Source: Phycisphaera sp. (GTDB lineage Bacteria > Planctomycetota > Phycisphaerae > Phycisphaerales > Zrk34). From it: a DNA stretch of 64,000 nt. The position numbers and the translations under genes were made by a program. The DNA lies in assembly GCA_016125285.1 (NCBI GenBank), contig WGMA01000002.1, positions 1-64,000 of the forward strand. Direction: 5' to 3'. A model generated the notes under the pieces. The model made no database searches and was not told the DNA's origin. It saw only the letters and a list, made by a program, of their open reading frames with translations. This document shows positions 54,546 through 63,700 of this stretch, one piece after another (position 1 is the stretch's first letter; each line of letters begins with the position of its first letter).

Positions 54546-54665
54546 GTTTTCCATTTTCCAGTTTCCATTTGCCATTTTCCATTTTGGAGGGGGGGAGGGG
54601 GGTGGCAACGCGCGGCGCGTTGGCAGTGCAAAATGCAAAATGGTCATTGCAAAATGCAAAATGAC
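54546..54665. repeat. Short-word repeat blocks (TTTCCAT and TGCAAAA)
   Basis: The left block is made of TTTCCATTTTCCA-like words. The right block has TGCAAAATGCAAAATG twice around GTCAT. A G-rich stretch (GGAGGGGGGGAGGGGGG) lies between them. It is similar in style to the word-built repeat at 37374-37466. Confidence 0.7.
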
Positions 54666-54877
54666 AGCGAACCCGACTCGTGCGGGCTCGGCGCGCGGCG
54701 TGATTGTCGTCTGGGGCATGTGTTGTCCCTCCATAAATGGACGTAACGACGCCCAGGTGCGCACGGGGGCGTCGCGACGCTCGCGGGCCACACGAGTAAG
54801 TTGAGCGACGCGAGGTCTTTGACTTTTTTGTGGCAGAGTTGCGCTGACGCGGTTTCGCGTGCATCGCTGTGCGCACC

Positions 54878-54909
54878 AAAAAGCCCACGGGGCGGAACCC
54901 GTGGGCTTT
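54878..54909 (-). terminator. Rho-independent terminator of the DAHP synthase gene
   Basis: Perfect 12-bp stem AAAGCCCACGGG/CCCGTGGGCTTT with a 6-nt loop. On the minus strand the stem is followed by further T residues (GGCTTTTTGG), 35 nt after the stop. Confidence 0.85.
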
Positions 54910-54943
54910 GGGGAGAACGTGAGATTGCCATGCCGCGAGCGGC

Positions 54944-55978
54944 TTAGGCGTGCTGCGGGATGGCCAGGCTGCGGCCGACGGCGTCGGCGATCTGGGCGAG
55001 GCTGGGCATCATGTCGGCCATCTGCTTGGGGGTCAGGGACTGGGCGCCGTCGGACCAGGCATGGGCCGGGTCGTGATGGACCTCGATGATCATGCCGTCG
55101 GCGCCGACGGCGATGGTGGCGCGGGCGGCGGGGGTCACGAGGTGGGCGTGGCCGGTGGCGTGCGAGGGGTCGCCGACGACGGGCAGGTGGCTGCGGTGCT
55201 TGAGCTCGGCGATCGCGGCGATCGAGTAGGTGTTGCGGCCGAACTTCTCGAACGTGCGGATGCCGCGCTCGCAGAGGATCACGTTCTCGTTGCCGGCGGC
55301 GAGGATGTAGTCGGCGGCCTGGAGGTACTCGTCGAGCGTCATCGACATGCCGCGCTTGTACAGCACCGGCTTGGGCTGCTTGCCGACCTCGGACAACAGG
55401 GCGTAGTTCTGGGCGTTGCGGGTGCCGACCTGGAGGCAGTCGGCGTAAGACGAGACGAGCTCCACATCGGCGGGGGCGACGACCTCGGTGACGATGGGCA
55501 GGCCGGTCGCTTCGCGTGCGGCGGCGAGCATCTTCAGGCCGTCCTCGCCGTGCCCCTGGAAGCTGAAGGGGTTGGTGCGTGGCTTGAAGGCTCCGCCGCG
55601 TAAGGCGGTGGCACCGGCTTCCTTGACCATGCGTGCGGTGTTGACGATCTGCTCCTCGGACTCGACGGAGCAGGGCCCGGCGATGACCTGCAGGGCGTTG
55701 CCGCCGATGACGCAGTCCTCGCCGATGGTCACGGTCGAGGTCTGCTTGTGCAGCTCGCGTGCGGACATCTTGTACGGGGCGAGGACCTTCATCGCCTTGG
55801 ACACGCCGGGCAGGGTTTCGAAGATCGACGGGTCCTTCTTGCGGTCCTCGCCGATGACGGCGACGACGGTCAGCTCGGTGCCCTGGATGGCGTGTTCCTT
55901 GAGGCCCATCTCGCGGATCATGCCGATCACGTTGTCGATCTGGTCCTGCGTGGCGTCGGGGTTCATTACGATGATCAT
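54944..55978 (-). CDS. aroF: 3-deoxy-7-phosphoheptulonate (DAHP) synthase, AroF/AroG-II type with N-terminal regulatory domain
   Basis: A 344-aa enzyme from the ATG at 55978, preceded by GGAG. It joins PEP and erythrose 4-phosphate at the entry of aromatic amino-acid synthesis. An N-terminal ferredoxin-like/ACT-like domain (about residues 1-70) resembles that of Thermotoga DAHP synthase, which mediates Phe/Tyr feedback. Catalytic motifs are VIAGPCSVES (about 94-103), RGGAFKPRTNPFSFQG and GDPSHATGH. The leader region carries a promoter, a leader peptide with aromatic codons, an antiterminator and a terminator ending 77 nt upstream of the ATG. The gene therefore appears to be controlled by ribosome-mediated attenuation as well as allostery. 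Confidence 0.96.
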   Translation of the reverse strand: MIIVMNPDATQDQIDNVIGMIREMGLKEHAIQGTELTVVAVIGEDRKKDPSIFETLPGVSKAMKVLAPYKMSARELHKQTSTVTIGEDCVIGGNALQVIAGPCSVESEEQIVNTARMVKEAGATALRGGAFKPRTNPFSFQGHGEDGLKMLAAAREATGLPIVTEVVAPADVELVSSYADCLQVGTRNAQNYALLSEVGKQPKPVLYKRGMSMTLDEYLQAADYILAAGNENVILCERGIRTFEKFGRNTYSIAAIAELKHRSHLPVVGDPSHATGHAHLVTPAARATIAVGADGMIIEVHHDPAHAWSDGAQSLTPKQMADMMPSLAQIADAVGRSLAIPQHA

Positions 55979-56055
55979 GTCACGTTCTCCGATCCCGCGC
56001 GGTGGGCGGGCGATGCTGGGGCGACCGAGTTGTTCGAGTGCCGGTTTCATAGTTG

Positions 56056-56143
56056 AAAAAAAACCCCGATGGGTTTGAATCCGCATCGGGGCATCCTAGT
56101 CTGGCTGAGTGGTCAAAGACCGGTAGGCGTATGCTCCCTATGC
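56056..56143 (-). promoter_or_regulatory. Attenuator: antiterminator and terminator of the aroF leader
   Basis: On the minus strand CCCCGATG (56091-56084) and CATCGGGG (56071-56064) form an 8-bp terminator stem with a 12-nt loop, followed by eight T residues (56063-56056). The upstream segment GCATAGGGAGCAT (56143-56131), which spans the leader-peptide stop codon, can instead pair with ATGCCCCGATGC (56094-56083): 11 pairs with one mismatch and one bulge. This traps the 5' half of the terminator. A ribosome at the stop codon would cover the antiterminator segment, and one stalled on the aromatic codons would leave it free. Confidence 0.85.
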
Positions 56144-56200
56144 GGCGGTGTGGCCGCCAAAAAAGTAGAAGTACGCAAACCAGTAGGTGCTGCCGTTCAT
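56138..56200 (-). CDS. Leader peptide with aromatic codon run (aroF attenuator)
   Basis: A 20-residue frame from the ATG at 56200 to the TAG at 56138. Residues 6-14 read YWFAYFYFF: four Phe, three Tyr and one Trp in nine codons. That density is very unlikely by chance in this Gly/Ala/Arg-rich genome, and aromatic codons are exactly what should sense charged tRNA for this pathway. It lies between a good promoter and a terminator upstream of DAHP synthase. The ATG is 11 nt after the -10 hexamer and no Shine-Dalgarno sequence is visible, so translation may be leaderless. A GGCGG/CCGCC hairpin lies at its end. Confidence 0.88.
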   Translation of the reverse strand: MNGSTYWFAYFYFFGGHTAA

Positions 56201-56211
56201 GGTGATGCAAC

Positions 56212-56239
56212 ATTATGTCGACAAAATCGGCCGAGTCAA
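56212..56239 (-). promoter_or_regulatory. Promoter of the aroF leader
   Basis: Minus-strand TTGACT (56234-56239), 16-nt spacer, CATAAT (56212-56217); 5 of 6 consensus bases in each box. The start point would be near 56205. Confidence 0.7.
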
Positions 56240-56327
56240 GCCAGCCTTCGGCGGGGAATTTTCCCCGGATTGTCGGATGCGTGACCGAGGGGCGTTAATC
56301 GCCTAACCTTTAGCCCCGGTCTCAAGG

Positions 56328-56460
56328 CTCCTCTCCCCCGCGTCGGGGAGAGGTTGCGTGAGGGGGTCGGTTCATAGGACGCGGCGCGCGGCAGGGGATG
56401 CGTCCGACGTGTTCGAGCGATTCACCCTCACCCCGGCCCTCTGCCTCGAGGGTGAGGGGG
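56328..56460. repeat. Dispersed double-hairpin element, copy B
   Basis: Left unit CTCCTCTCCCCCGCGTCGGG runs on into GAGAGGTTGCGTGAGGG. Right unit ACCCTCACCCCGGCCCTCTG runs on into CCTCGAGGGTGAGGGGG, about 55 nt further on. It is inverted relative to copies A and D. It ends 10 nt before the GGAGG of the Gfo/Idh gene. Confidence 0.85.
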
Positions 56461-56478
56461 TTCGATCTGGAGGAGCAC

Positions 56479-57630
56479 ATGGGCAAGCTGGGCGTGGGAT
56501 TTGTCGGGGCGGGCTGGATGGGCGCGACGCTGCTGCATCGCCTGTCGGAGCGTGAGGAGGTCGAGATCCGCGGGCTGCACCAGCGGCGGCAGGACCGCGC
56601 CGAGGCGACGCTCAGCGCGATCGGCCTCCCGGCCGACCTCTACAAGCGCGACTACCGCGAGCTGCTGGACGACCCGGACTGCCACGCGATCTTCATCGCC
56701 AGCCCCAACGCGCTGCACGGCCCGCAGTCGATCGCGGCGCTGGAGGCGGGCAAGCACGTGTTCTGCGAGAAGCCGTGCGCCACGCGGTTCGCGAACTTCA
56801 TGCGGCAGATCGAGCTGGCCAGGGCGAACCCGAAGCTGATTACCTTCGTCGACTACCTGATGAATTTCGACACGATGGAGGAGCGCATCGCGGAGATGGT
56901 GCGCGAGGGCGTGTTCGGGCAGATCACGCAGGTGCAGGTCAACTACCGCCACCCGGTGAACATCGTCGGCGACAAGGCGTGGAAGCTGGACGCGTCGATC
57001 ATGGGCGACGCGATCGGCATGGGCATCATCCACTCGCTGAGCGTGATGATGAACGTGATGAAGGCGCAGGCGGCGCCGATCAGCGTGTTCGCCACGAGCC
57101 AGCGTGCGGCGGTGCGGAAGTTCGAGCCGGACGCGATGTGGTCGATCCAGGTCGGTTTCGACAACGGCGCGCAGGGGTTCTGCTTCGGCAACATCGACAC
57201 GGGCGCGAACTACGACGCGTACCACAACCTGTACGGCACCGACGGCGGGTTCGTGTTCGACTCGCAGGTCGATCGGCCGCAGAAGGTGCGCTACTGGTCG
57301 GGCACGCACACCAACAGCAAGTGGGTGTACCCGCTGGACGCCGAGCGTTGCGCGCGGGAGGGCGTGGAGGCCTGGCCGAGCGACACGACGACGCCCGACA
57401 GCGGCGACGTGATCCACCACCAGACCAGCGCGTGCGTCGAGCACTTCCTCGAGTGCGTGTCGACGGGCGTGCAGTCGCCGCTGAGCTTCATCAACTCGGC
57501 GTCGACGGCGGAGGTGGGCTGGGCGGCGCAGATGTCGGCCAAGCTCGAACGCCCGATCAGCCTGCCGCTGGACTACGACGCCGCGGCGCGGTTCTTCGCG
57601 GGACAGGAGCACGCCGGAGGGGCGGCGTGA
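56479..57630 (+). CDS. Gfo/Idh/MocA-family NAD(P)-dependent oxidoreductase
   Basis: A 383-aa protein from ATG 56479 with GGAGG 7 nt upstream; the frame opens earlier within the repeat element. The dinucleotide-binding start is KLGVGFVGAGWMG. The family motif EKP is in GKHVFCEKPCATRF (about residues 94-107), and the C-terminal alpha/beta domain follows. Such enzymes oxidise sugars, inositols or their derivatives. It is followed by a Na+/solute symporter gene, so the pair probably takes up and oxidises a sugar or cyclitol. The substrate is not readable. Repeat copies B and C lie on both sides of it. Confidence 0.9.
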   Translation: MGKLGVGFVGAGWMGATLLHRLSEREEVEIRGLHQRRQDRAEATLSAIGLPADLYKRDYRELLDDPDCHAIFIASPNALHGPQSIAALEAGKHVFCEKPCATRFANFMRQIELARANPKLITFVDYLMNFDTMEERIAEMVREGVFGQITQVQVNYRHPVNIVGDKAWKLDASIMGDAIGMGIIHSLSVMMNVMKAQAAPISVFATSQRAAVRKFEPDAMWSIQVGFDNGAQGFCFGNIDTGANYDAYHNLYGTDGGFVFDSQVDRPQKVRYWSGTHTNSKWVYPLDAERCAREGVEAWPSDTTTPDSGDVIHHQTSACVEHFLECVSTGVQSPLSFINSASTAEVGWAAQMSAKLERPISLPLDYDAAARFFAGQEHAGGAA

Positions 57631-57637
57631 GTTTGAA

Positions 57638-57769
57638 CTCCTCTCGCCCAAGTGGGGGAAAGCTTGGGTGAGGGGATGGATCAGCGACAGCGGCGACCTC
57701 TCGGGAAACAGTGACGGTGTTCGATTGCTCGACCCTCACCCCGGCCCTCTCCCTGAAAGGGAGAGGGAG
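57638..57769. repeat. Dispersed double-hairpin element, copy C
   Basis: Left unit CTCCTCTCGCCCAAGTGGGG runs on into GAAAGCTTGGGTGAGGG. Right unit ACCCTCACCCCGGCCCTCTC runs on into CCTGAAAGGGAGAGGG. Same orientation as copy B. It fills the gap between the oxidoreductase and symporter genes. Confidence 0.9.
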
Positions 57770-57803
57770 ATCACGGACGATCAGCAACTGACGAAGGGTT
57801 CCA

Positions 57804-59930
57804 ATGCAGACGATCGATTACGCGGTGCTGGTGGGGTACTTCGCGACGATGGCGGCGATCGGCTTCTGGGCGATGCGTCGCACGAAGGGGCAGGAAGACT
57901 ACTTCATGGGCGGGCGGGGGTTCGGCAAGATCCTCCAGACGTTCGCGGCGTTCGGCGCGGGCACCGGCTCGGCGGACCCGATCAACACCGCACGCACGAC
58001 GTTCACCGGCGGGCTCAGCGGCATGTGGTCGGTGATGTACTGGCTGTTCGTCACGCCGCTGTACTGGATCAGCGGCGTGTGGTACCGGCGGATGCGCCAC
58101 CTGACGCTGGGCGACTGGTTCGTCGAGCGGTATGAGTCGAGGGCGCTGGGCGCGGGGTACACGGCGTTCGCGCTGCTGTTCTACGTGTTCTACACCGCGA
58201 TGCTGTTCACCGCGGTGGGCAAGTTCGCGGCGCCGCTGATGAACGTCGAGGGCGTGGCGATGATGGGCTTCACCGTGCCCGTCGAGAACATCCTCGTGGT
58301 GGTCGTGGCGGTGATGGTCGTGCTGTACGGCGCGCTCGGCGGGCTGACCGCGGCGTACTGGACGGACCTGATCCAGGGCCTGTGCATCATCGCGCTGTCG
58401 CTGCTGCTGATCCCCGCGGGCATGGCGGCGATCGCCGAACGCTTCGGCGACGTGTACCCGGGCCTCGGCACGTTCGAGATCATGCACCGCGAGCTGCCGC
58501 CGGAGTATTTCACGATCGTCGGCTCGACGGGCAGCAGCGAGTTTCCGATCTACAGCATCATCGCGATCGTGATCCTCAACATGGTCGGCATCGTCGTCCA
58601 GCCGCACTTCATCGTGACGGGCGGCGGGTCGGCGAAGAACGAGATGAACGCACGCGTGGGCCTCGTGGCGGGCAACCTGCTCAAGCGGTTCTGCACGGTG
58701 GGCTGGGCGCTGACGGCGTTGATCGCGTTGGCGCTGTTCGCCGATCACCCGGCGCTGGTCAGCGACCCGGACATGACGTGGGGCGTGGCGTCGCGTGAGC
58801 TGCTGGGGCCGGGCTTTCTGGGGCTGATGCTCGCGTGCCTGCTGGCGGCGCTGATGAGCTCGGCGGACGCGTACATGCTGGTGTCTTCGGCGCTGGTGGT
58901 GCGGAACGTGTACGCGGCGTTCATCAACGACAAGGCGTCGGAGCGGACGTACGTGAACCTCGGCCGGGCGACGGGCGCGATCATCATCGTCGGCGCGGTG
59001 ATCGTGTCGTGGACGGTCAACGACGTGCTGGAGCTGCTGACGATCACGTGGATCGTGCCGGTGGCGTTTGCGGCGCCGTTCTGGGTGGGGCACTTCTGGC
59101 GTCGTGCGACGGGCGCGGCGGTGTGGACCAACGTGATCTTCTGCCTGCTGGCGTTCGCGATCGTGCCGGTGGTGCTGCCGATGGTCGCGCCGGGGCTGCG
59201 TGACGCGCCGATGCTGACGAAGACCAACGACGTGATCGTGACGACCACGACGCGTAAGGCCGCGCCGTCGGACGTGGCGAAGCGCAAGGCGGCGATCAAG
59301 GCGTGGGAGGGCGCGGCGGAGAAGATCGGCGATCGCCCGGCGGAGCTGAAGGTCGGCGATGCGCTCAGCGAGACGTCGACGACGGGCGGCAAGTCGATCT
59401 ATTGGTCGAAGGGCGTCAAGCCGATCGACGCGGCGGTCGTGCCGGTGGAGGTGGATCGCGTGGTCGACGGCGGCACGACGGTCGTCACCAAGCGTTACCC
59501 GGCGGACGCGCAGCTGCGCGGCGACGGGCGGTTCGTGCCGGACTATCTGCTGTACGACGTGGCGGGGGTGGACCTGACGGGCGTATCGAACGCGATGCTC
59601 AGCACGCTGAGCCTGCTGCCGAAGATCTTCACGCCGTTCTTCATCGTGATCGTGGTGAGCTTCTTCACGAAGCGCGGCAGCAACGAGGCGTTGGATCGGT
59701 ACTACGTGAAGATGAAGACGCCGGTGCTGGCCGACCGCGAGGCCGACGCCGCGGAGCTGGAGATGTCGTACGCGGACCCGCAGCGGTTCGATCACAAGAA
59801 GCTGCTGCCGAACTCGGACTTGGAGATGCAGCGACCGACGACGGCGGACGTGGTGGGATTCGTGCTGACGTTCGTCGCGTGCTTCGGCGTGATCGGGCTG
59901 GTGGTGCTGCTGGCGTCGCTGGGCTCGTGA
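57804..59930 (+). CDS. Sodium:solute symporter (SSS family)
   Basis: A 708-aa membrane protein. The N-terminus (IDYAVLVGYFATMAAIGFWAMRR, then EDYFMGGR) and FAAFGAGTGSADPINTARTTFTGGLSG match SSS helices 1-2, and about 13 membrane segments follow. SSADAYMLVSSALVVRNVYAAFI (about residues 352-374) is the family helix 8 signature region. It is longer than usual because a soluble insert (about residues 473-590) rich in Lys/Asp/Val splits the last helices. It imports an organic solute with Na+. The adjacent Gfo/Idh gene suggests a sugar or cyclitol. Confidence 0.9.
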   Translation: MQTIDYAVLVGYFATMAAIGFWAMRRTKGQEDYFMGGRGFGKILQTFAAFGAGTGSADPINTARTTFTGGLSGMWSVMYWLFVTPLYWISGVWYRRMRHLTLGDWFVERYESRALGAGYTAFALLFYVFYTAMLFTAVGKFAAPLMNVEGVAMMGFTVPVENILVVVVAVMVVLYGALGGLTAAYWTDLIQGLCIIALSLLLIPAGMAAIAERFGDVYPGLGTFEIMHRELPPEYFTIVGSTGSSEFPIYSIIAIVILNMVGIVVQPHFIVTGGGSAKNEMNARVGLVAGNLLKRFCTVGWALTALIALALFADHPALVSDPDMTWGVASRELLGPGFLGLMLACLLAALMSSADAYMLVSSALVVRNVYAAFINDKASERTYVNLGRATGAIIIVGAVIVSWTVNDVLELLTITWIVPVAFAAPFWVGHFWRRATGAAVWTNVIFCLLAFAIVPVVLPMVAPGLRDAPMLTKTNDVIVTTTTRKAAPSDVAKRKAAIKAWEGAAEKIGDRPAELKVGDALSETSTTGGKSIYWSKGVKPIDAAVVPVEVDRVVDGGTTVVTKRYPADAQLRGDGRFVPDYLLYDVAGVDLTGVSNAMLSTLSLLPKIFTPFFIVIVVSFFTKRGSNEALDRYYVKMKTPVLADREADAAELEMSYADPQRFDHKKLLPNSDLEMQRPTTADVVGFVLTFVACFGVIGLVVLLASLGS

Positions 59931-59932
59931 GA

Positions 59933-60068
59933 CTCCCGCTCCCTGGCAGGGAGAGGGCTGGGGTGAGGGTCGAGCGATTCGTCAATCGCCTACTGCTGCG
60001 CGCAGGCCTGTCGTATTCGGTGATCCATCGCCCTCACCCAACGTCTCCCCACTTGGGGGAGAGGGGGC
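59933..60068. repeat. Dispersed double-hairpin element, copy D
   Basis: Left unit CTCCCGCTCCCTGGCAGGGA runs on into GAGGGCTGGGGTGAGGG. Right unit CCCTCACCCAACGTCTCCCC runs on into ACTTGGGGGAGAGG. It starts 3 nt after the symporter stop, ends 7 nt before the ydbL stop codon, and lies between convergent genes. Same orientation as copy A. Confidence 0.9.
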
Positions 60069-60074
60069 AAGCGG

Positions 60075-60461
60075 TCACTGCTTGCGATACCACCTGCCGT
60101 CCTTGCCCTTGAGGTACTCGCCGGAGCGGGCGCGTTGGAAGTTACGCTGCGCGTTCTGCGCGGCGACGACGTCGGCGGTGGTGCCGGCCTTCTGGGCGAG
60201 GATCTGATAGAGCTTCTGGCGGTCGCCGTTCTCGGCGTTGAGCAGCTGCGCCGTCGCGCCGTCGGCGCCCTTGACGGCCTCGACGTAGCCGGCGGCGGTC
60301 TCACCGATCGTGCCGGCGGACTTGGCCTGTTGCAGGGCGTTGTAGCGTTCCTGGAAGCGCTGCTTGAGGGTGTCGAGTTCATCGCCGCGCGCGGTGCGGG
60401 TCAGCGCGAGCGGCATGGCGGCCAGGGCGAGCATCGTCACAAGGAAGGTAGAGCGTTTCAT
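60075..60461 (-). CDS. ydbL: YdbL-like periplasmic protein (DUF1318)
   Basis: A 128-aa protein from the ATG at 60461 with a signal peptide (MKRSTFLVTMLALAAMPLALTRTARG). The mature part matches YdbL: GTIGETAAGYVEAV, then ENGDRQKLYQILAQKAGTTADVV, and the closing SGEYLKGKDGRWYRK. In E. coli YdbL works with the lipoprotein YnbE, whose gene precedes it here as in E. coli. Reported as a periplasmic factor controlling YnbE assembly (from memory). Confidence 0.88.
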   Translation of the reverse strand: MKRSTFLVTMLALAAMPLALTRTARGDELDTLKQRFQERYNALQQAKSAGTIGETAAGYVEAVKGADGATAQLLNAENGDRQKLYQILAQKAGTTADVVAAQNAQRNFQRARSGEYLKGKDGRWYRKQ

Positions 60462-60520
60462 CGTGTGTCCGTCCTTTATCGGGTCGGTGCGTGTGTTCAT
60501 GGGGGAGCGCGTGGCGCGGG

Positions 60521-60769
60521 TCACTGGGTCTTGGCGGGTTCCACCGGGGTGGCCTTCACGCCGTTGGTCGCGTCGTGCGACACCGGCTCGGTGTCCTGGA
60601 AGTCGAAGAAGTTGTCGAGCTCCTTGTCGACCTTCACGCGGACGTTGACGTCGACGGTGATGTGGATCGGTTTGACCTCGACCGGCTCGACCTCGATCTT
60701 GTGCTCCGTCTTACACCCCGCCAGCAACAGCGGCGTCGCGGCCAGCATGACCCATCGGATGTGTTTCAC
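60521..60769 (-). CDS. ynbE: YnbE-like outer-membrane lipoprotein
   Basis: An 82-aa lipoprotein with lipobox LLAGC (Cys19). The mature sequence has the beta-strand-forming YnbE core (IHITVDVNVRVKVDKELDNFF), plus a longer polar tail than E. coli YnbE. In E. coli it stacks onto YdbH to form an inner-to-outer-membrane bridge. The gene lies 18 nt after ydbH and 59 nt before ydbL. Confidence 0.85.
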   Translation of the reverse strand: MKHIRWVMLAATPLLLAGCKTEHKIEVEPVEVKPIHITVDVNVRVKVDKELDNFFDFQDTEPVSHDATNGVKATPVEPAKTQ

Positions 60770-60787
60770 AAACCGTCTCCTTGTTAT

Positions 60788-63700
60788 CTATCGCTCGATC
60801 GGTGCAAAGAACCGGTCGAGGCTGCGTCCGGCGCGATCCGCATCCCGCTCCGGCGGGATCTTCCTGAACAGGTACGTGTTGACGTTCTGCTCGAAGTGGT
60901 TCCAGTTTACCACAAAACTGCCGAGTTCCTGCCTGGCGCCCGTGCGCCCCTCGCCGCGTGTCTCCAGCCGCAGCGTGATGTCGCCGTCGCTCTCGATCAG
61001 GTCGAAGCGGAACATCGAGTATTCGAAGTCCGCCAGGGCCTCGACGACCTGCCCGCGCACCTTCCCGAGCGTGTCGTTGGCGCGGAAGCGCGGGTCCGCG
61101 TTCTCCAGCAGCTGGCCGACCATCTCGGCGTCGCGGAACCGCAGCTCGCCCTTGCCGCTCTTGGCGTAGAGGTACCCGTCGCCGAACAGCAGCTTGCGAC
61201 CGGCGTCGGGGCGGAACACGATCGGGATACGCCCGTACAGCTGCCCCGTGCCGGTGATCTTCTCGCCGGTCAATACGCTCATCCAGTCGCCGAGGTTCAT
61301 CTCCTCGATGTAGAACTCGGTGGCGATGGTCGGCGCCTCGTAGTCGTAGCGGATGGCGTGCGCGGTCCACCAGCCCTTCTCGCCGAAGCGGACGCGGACC
61401 CGCTCGACGAACAGGTCGTTGACGCCGCCGATGCGGAACGACACGTCGCCGTTGGTGAACTTCACGTCCTGGCCGATCTGGATCGTGTCGATCTTCAGCC
61501 GCTGCGTGGCGGGGGTGCTCAGCGGGAGCAGGCCGTTGAACACGACCACGCCGTCGATGCCCGACGCGACGGACTTCGTGGTCTTCTCGGCGAAGCGCAC
61601 GCCCTTGAGGGTGACCTTCGCGTGCGGGTCGAGCTTGCCGTCGACGTAGTTGATCGTGGCGTCGGCGGCGATCGTGCCGGTCACCTCGACGCCGCGCAAC
61701 GCCTTGAAGCGTCGGCCGACCGCGGCGCTGTCGGTCAGGTCGGTCGGCGGCAGCGTCGCGGTGACCTGCGCGCCGCGCGCGTCGACACGGCCGGTCGCCG
61801 TCGCCGGCACGTTGTCCAGCACCTGCCACGTCGTATCGAACGCCAGCCGCTGCGCGACCACGCTCGCCGTGCCGCGCATCGGCGGGTGCGTGTCGCCCGC
61901 GAGCGTGATCGGCCCCGTGCTGAACGCGCCCGTCGTCATCGGCATATCCGCGTGCGACCGCACAGGCAGCGTCAGCGTGATCTGGTCCGTCGCCAACTCG
62001 AGGTCCGACTCCTTCAGCGACGCGCCGTCGAGCGACACGTCGATCGCGTAACGCAGCGCCGCGTCGGGGCGAGGGCTGCTTGCGTCGTGGCGCACGTCGA
62101 ACGTCGCGGCGAGCGTCGCGGCGTGCGCCGTGACGCTGTCGGCGGTCACGTCGATCGCGTTCGTCGTGGTCACGCTCGCGCCCACGCTCGTCACGCCCGC
62201 GGCGTAACGCAACACCGGCCCGGCGCGATCGGCGAGCGGCGCGACACGCAACGCGATCGGCCCGGCGGTCAGGCCACGCAGGCCCGGCATCGCCGCGAGA
62301 TCGGCGTGGATGTCGAACGGCTCGGCGGGCGATACGTCAACCGCGCTCGGCCGGGCGGTCATGCCGAGCAGCATGTCCGTGCGGAACGCATCGATCGCGA
62401 TGTCGCCGCCGTCGGCGTTGACATCCGTGGGGTTCACCCGCACGCGGAACCGCGCCATCGCCAGCGTCCAGTCGCCGGACGCGATCGTCAGCGACGCGTC
62501 GCGTTCGACGAGATCGAGGCTGGCGAACGCGCCGGGGGGAGCGGGGTGATCGGCGGGGGCGTTGGCGTGCGCCGGCGGGCTGAGCTTCACGCCGCCGGGC
62601 AGGCGTCGCCCTTCGTTGATCGTGAACGCCGCACCGGCCATCGCGTTGACGACGACCCGCTTCGCGTCGATCTGCGCCGCGAGCGACGTCGTGCCGTGTA
62701 CGCCGCGCACGTCGAGGCCGATGTCGGGCATCACCACGTCGCAGTCGCCGACCGTCACGTCCGCGGCGGGTGACGCGATCGACCACGCGCCTTCCGTCGG
62801 CAGGGTCACAACGGTTGGCGTCGCGCCGATCACGCAGCGCAGCCACGGCGTGTCGGCGTTCGCGTCGGCTGCGACGCCTGCGTCGCCTGCAGCAGCGGCG
62901 TGCTGGTCGCGACGCGGCGAGGTGATGCCGCCGGCCAGTCGCTGCGCGGCGTCGACGGTGATCGTGCCGCCGGGCATCGCACGCAGCGTCGCGGCGGTGG
63001 CGTCGATGTGTGCGGTGACGGGCAGCGCCGCCTCGATGCCGCGCAGGTCCAGCGCGATGTCGGGCATCACCACGTCGCTCTCGGCCAGCGTGACGGTCGC
63101 CGCGGGCGCATCCACCGACCAAGTCTTGCCGTCGGCCGGCAGCGTGAGCACCGCGGGCGTGTCGCCGACAAGGAACGTCAGCCACGCCGTGTCGCCGCGC
63201 CGCGCCGCCGGGCCGACGAACGACGCCTGCAGCGGCAGGCGCAGGTCGGCCAGGCTCAGCGTCGAGCCCGCCGCCGCCTTGACGCGTGCGCCCTTCGCGT
63301 CGACATCCACGTCGACCGACATCTGCCCGCGCATGCCGCGCAGCACCACGCCCTGGTCGGGCAGGCTCATCAGCGTCGAGTTCATGGCGAGGCCGATGCC
63401 GTGCGCCGCGACCGTCCACGCGCCCGAGCCGTTGGTCACACAGATCGGGTCCTTGCCGACGCTCAGCCGCAGCCAGCGCTGGTCGGGGTTCGACGACTGC
63501 ATGCGCAGCTGGTGCAGCGGGGCGAACGCGGTCTGCAGCTCGACCTCGGAGCCGGGGCGGACGTTGACGGTTACCGCCGACGCACCGATCACGCCGTCGA
63601 GCTGTACGTCGACGCGCGCGCCGCCGAGGACGATGTCGGTTGACGGCACGGTCAGGTCCGCGCCGTGCAGCACGAGCCGTACGTCGTCGAGCGCGACGGA

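Larger units (their letters stand above)
54396..54943. other. 548-nt gene-free stretch with repeats and a terminator
   Basis: No gene is supported here. From left to right it holds GGGGCGC-type direct repeats (54475-54540), two blocks of short A/T-rich words (54546-54665), about 200 nt without visible structure, and the aroF terminator (54878-54909). The start of the phosphatase gene lies at its left edge. Confidence 0.7.

Noticed and set aside
54396-54888. N-terminal extension of the phosphatase frame and an overlapping second minus-strand frame
   Set aside because: The extra residues translate G-rich and A/T-rich repeats; family homology begins at the ATG 54395.
55980-56213. 77-codon frame starting at ATG 56213 in the aroF leader
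   Set aside because: It reads through both attenuator hairpins in another frame; the 20-codon leader with aromatic codons explains the region better.
57771-59795. 674-codon minus-strand frame opposite the symporter
   Set aside because: Shadow of a clear SSS coding sequence; Arg/His-rich with no recognisable domain.
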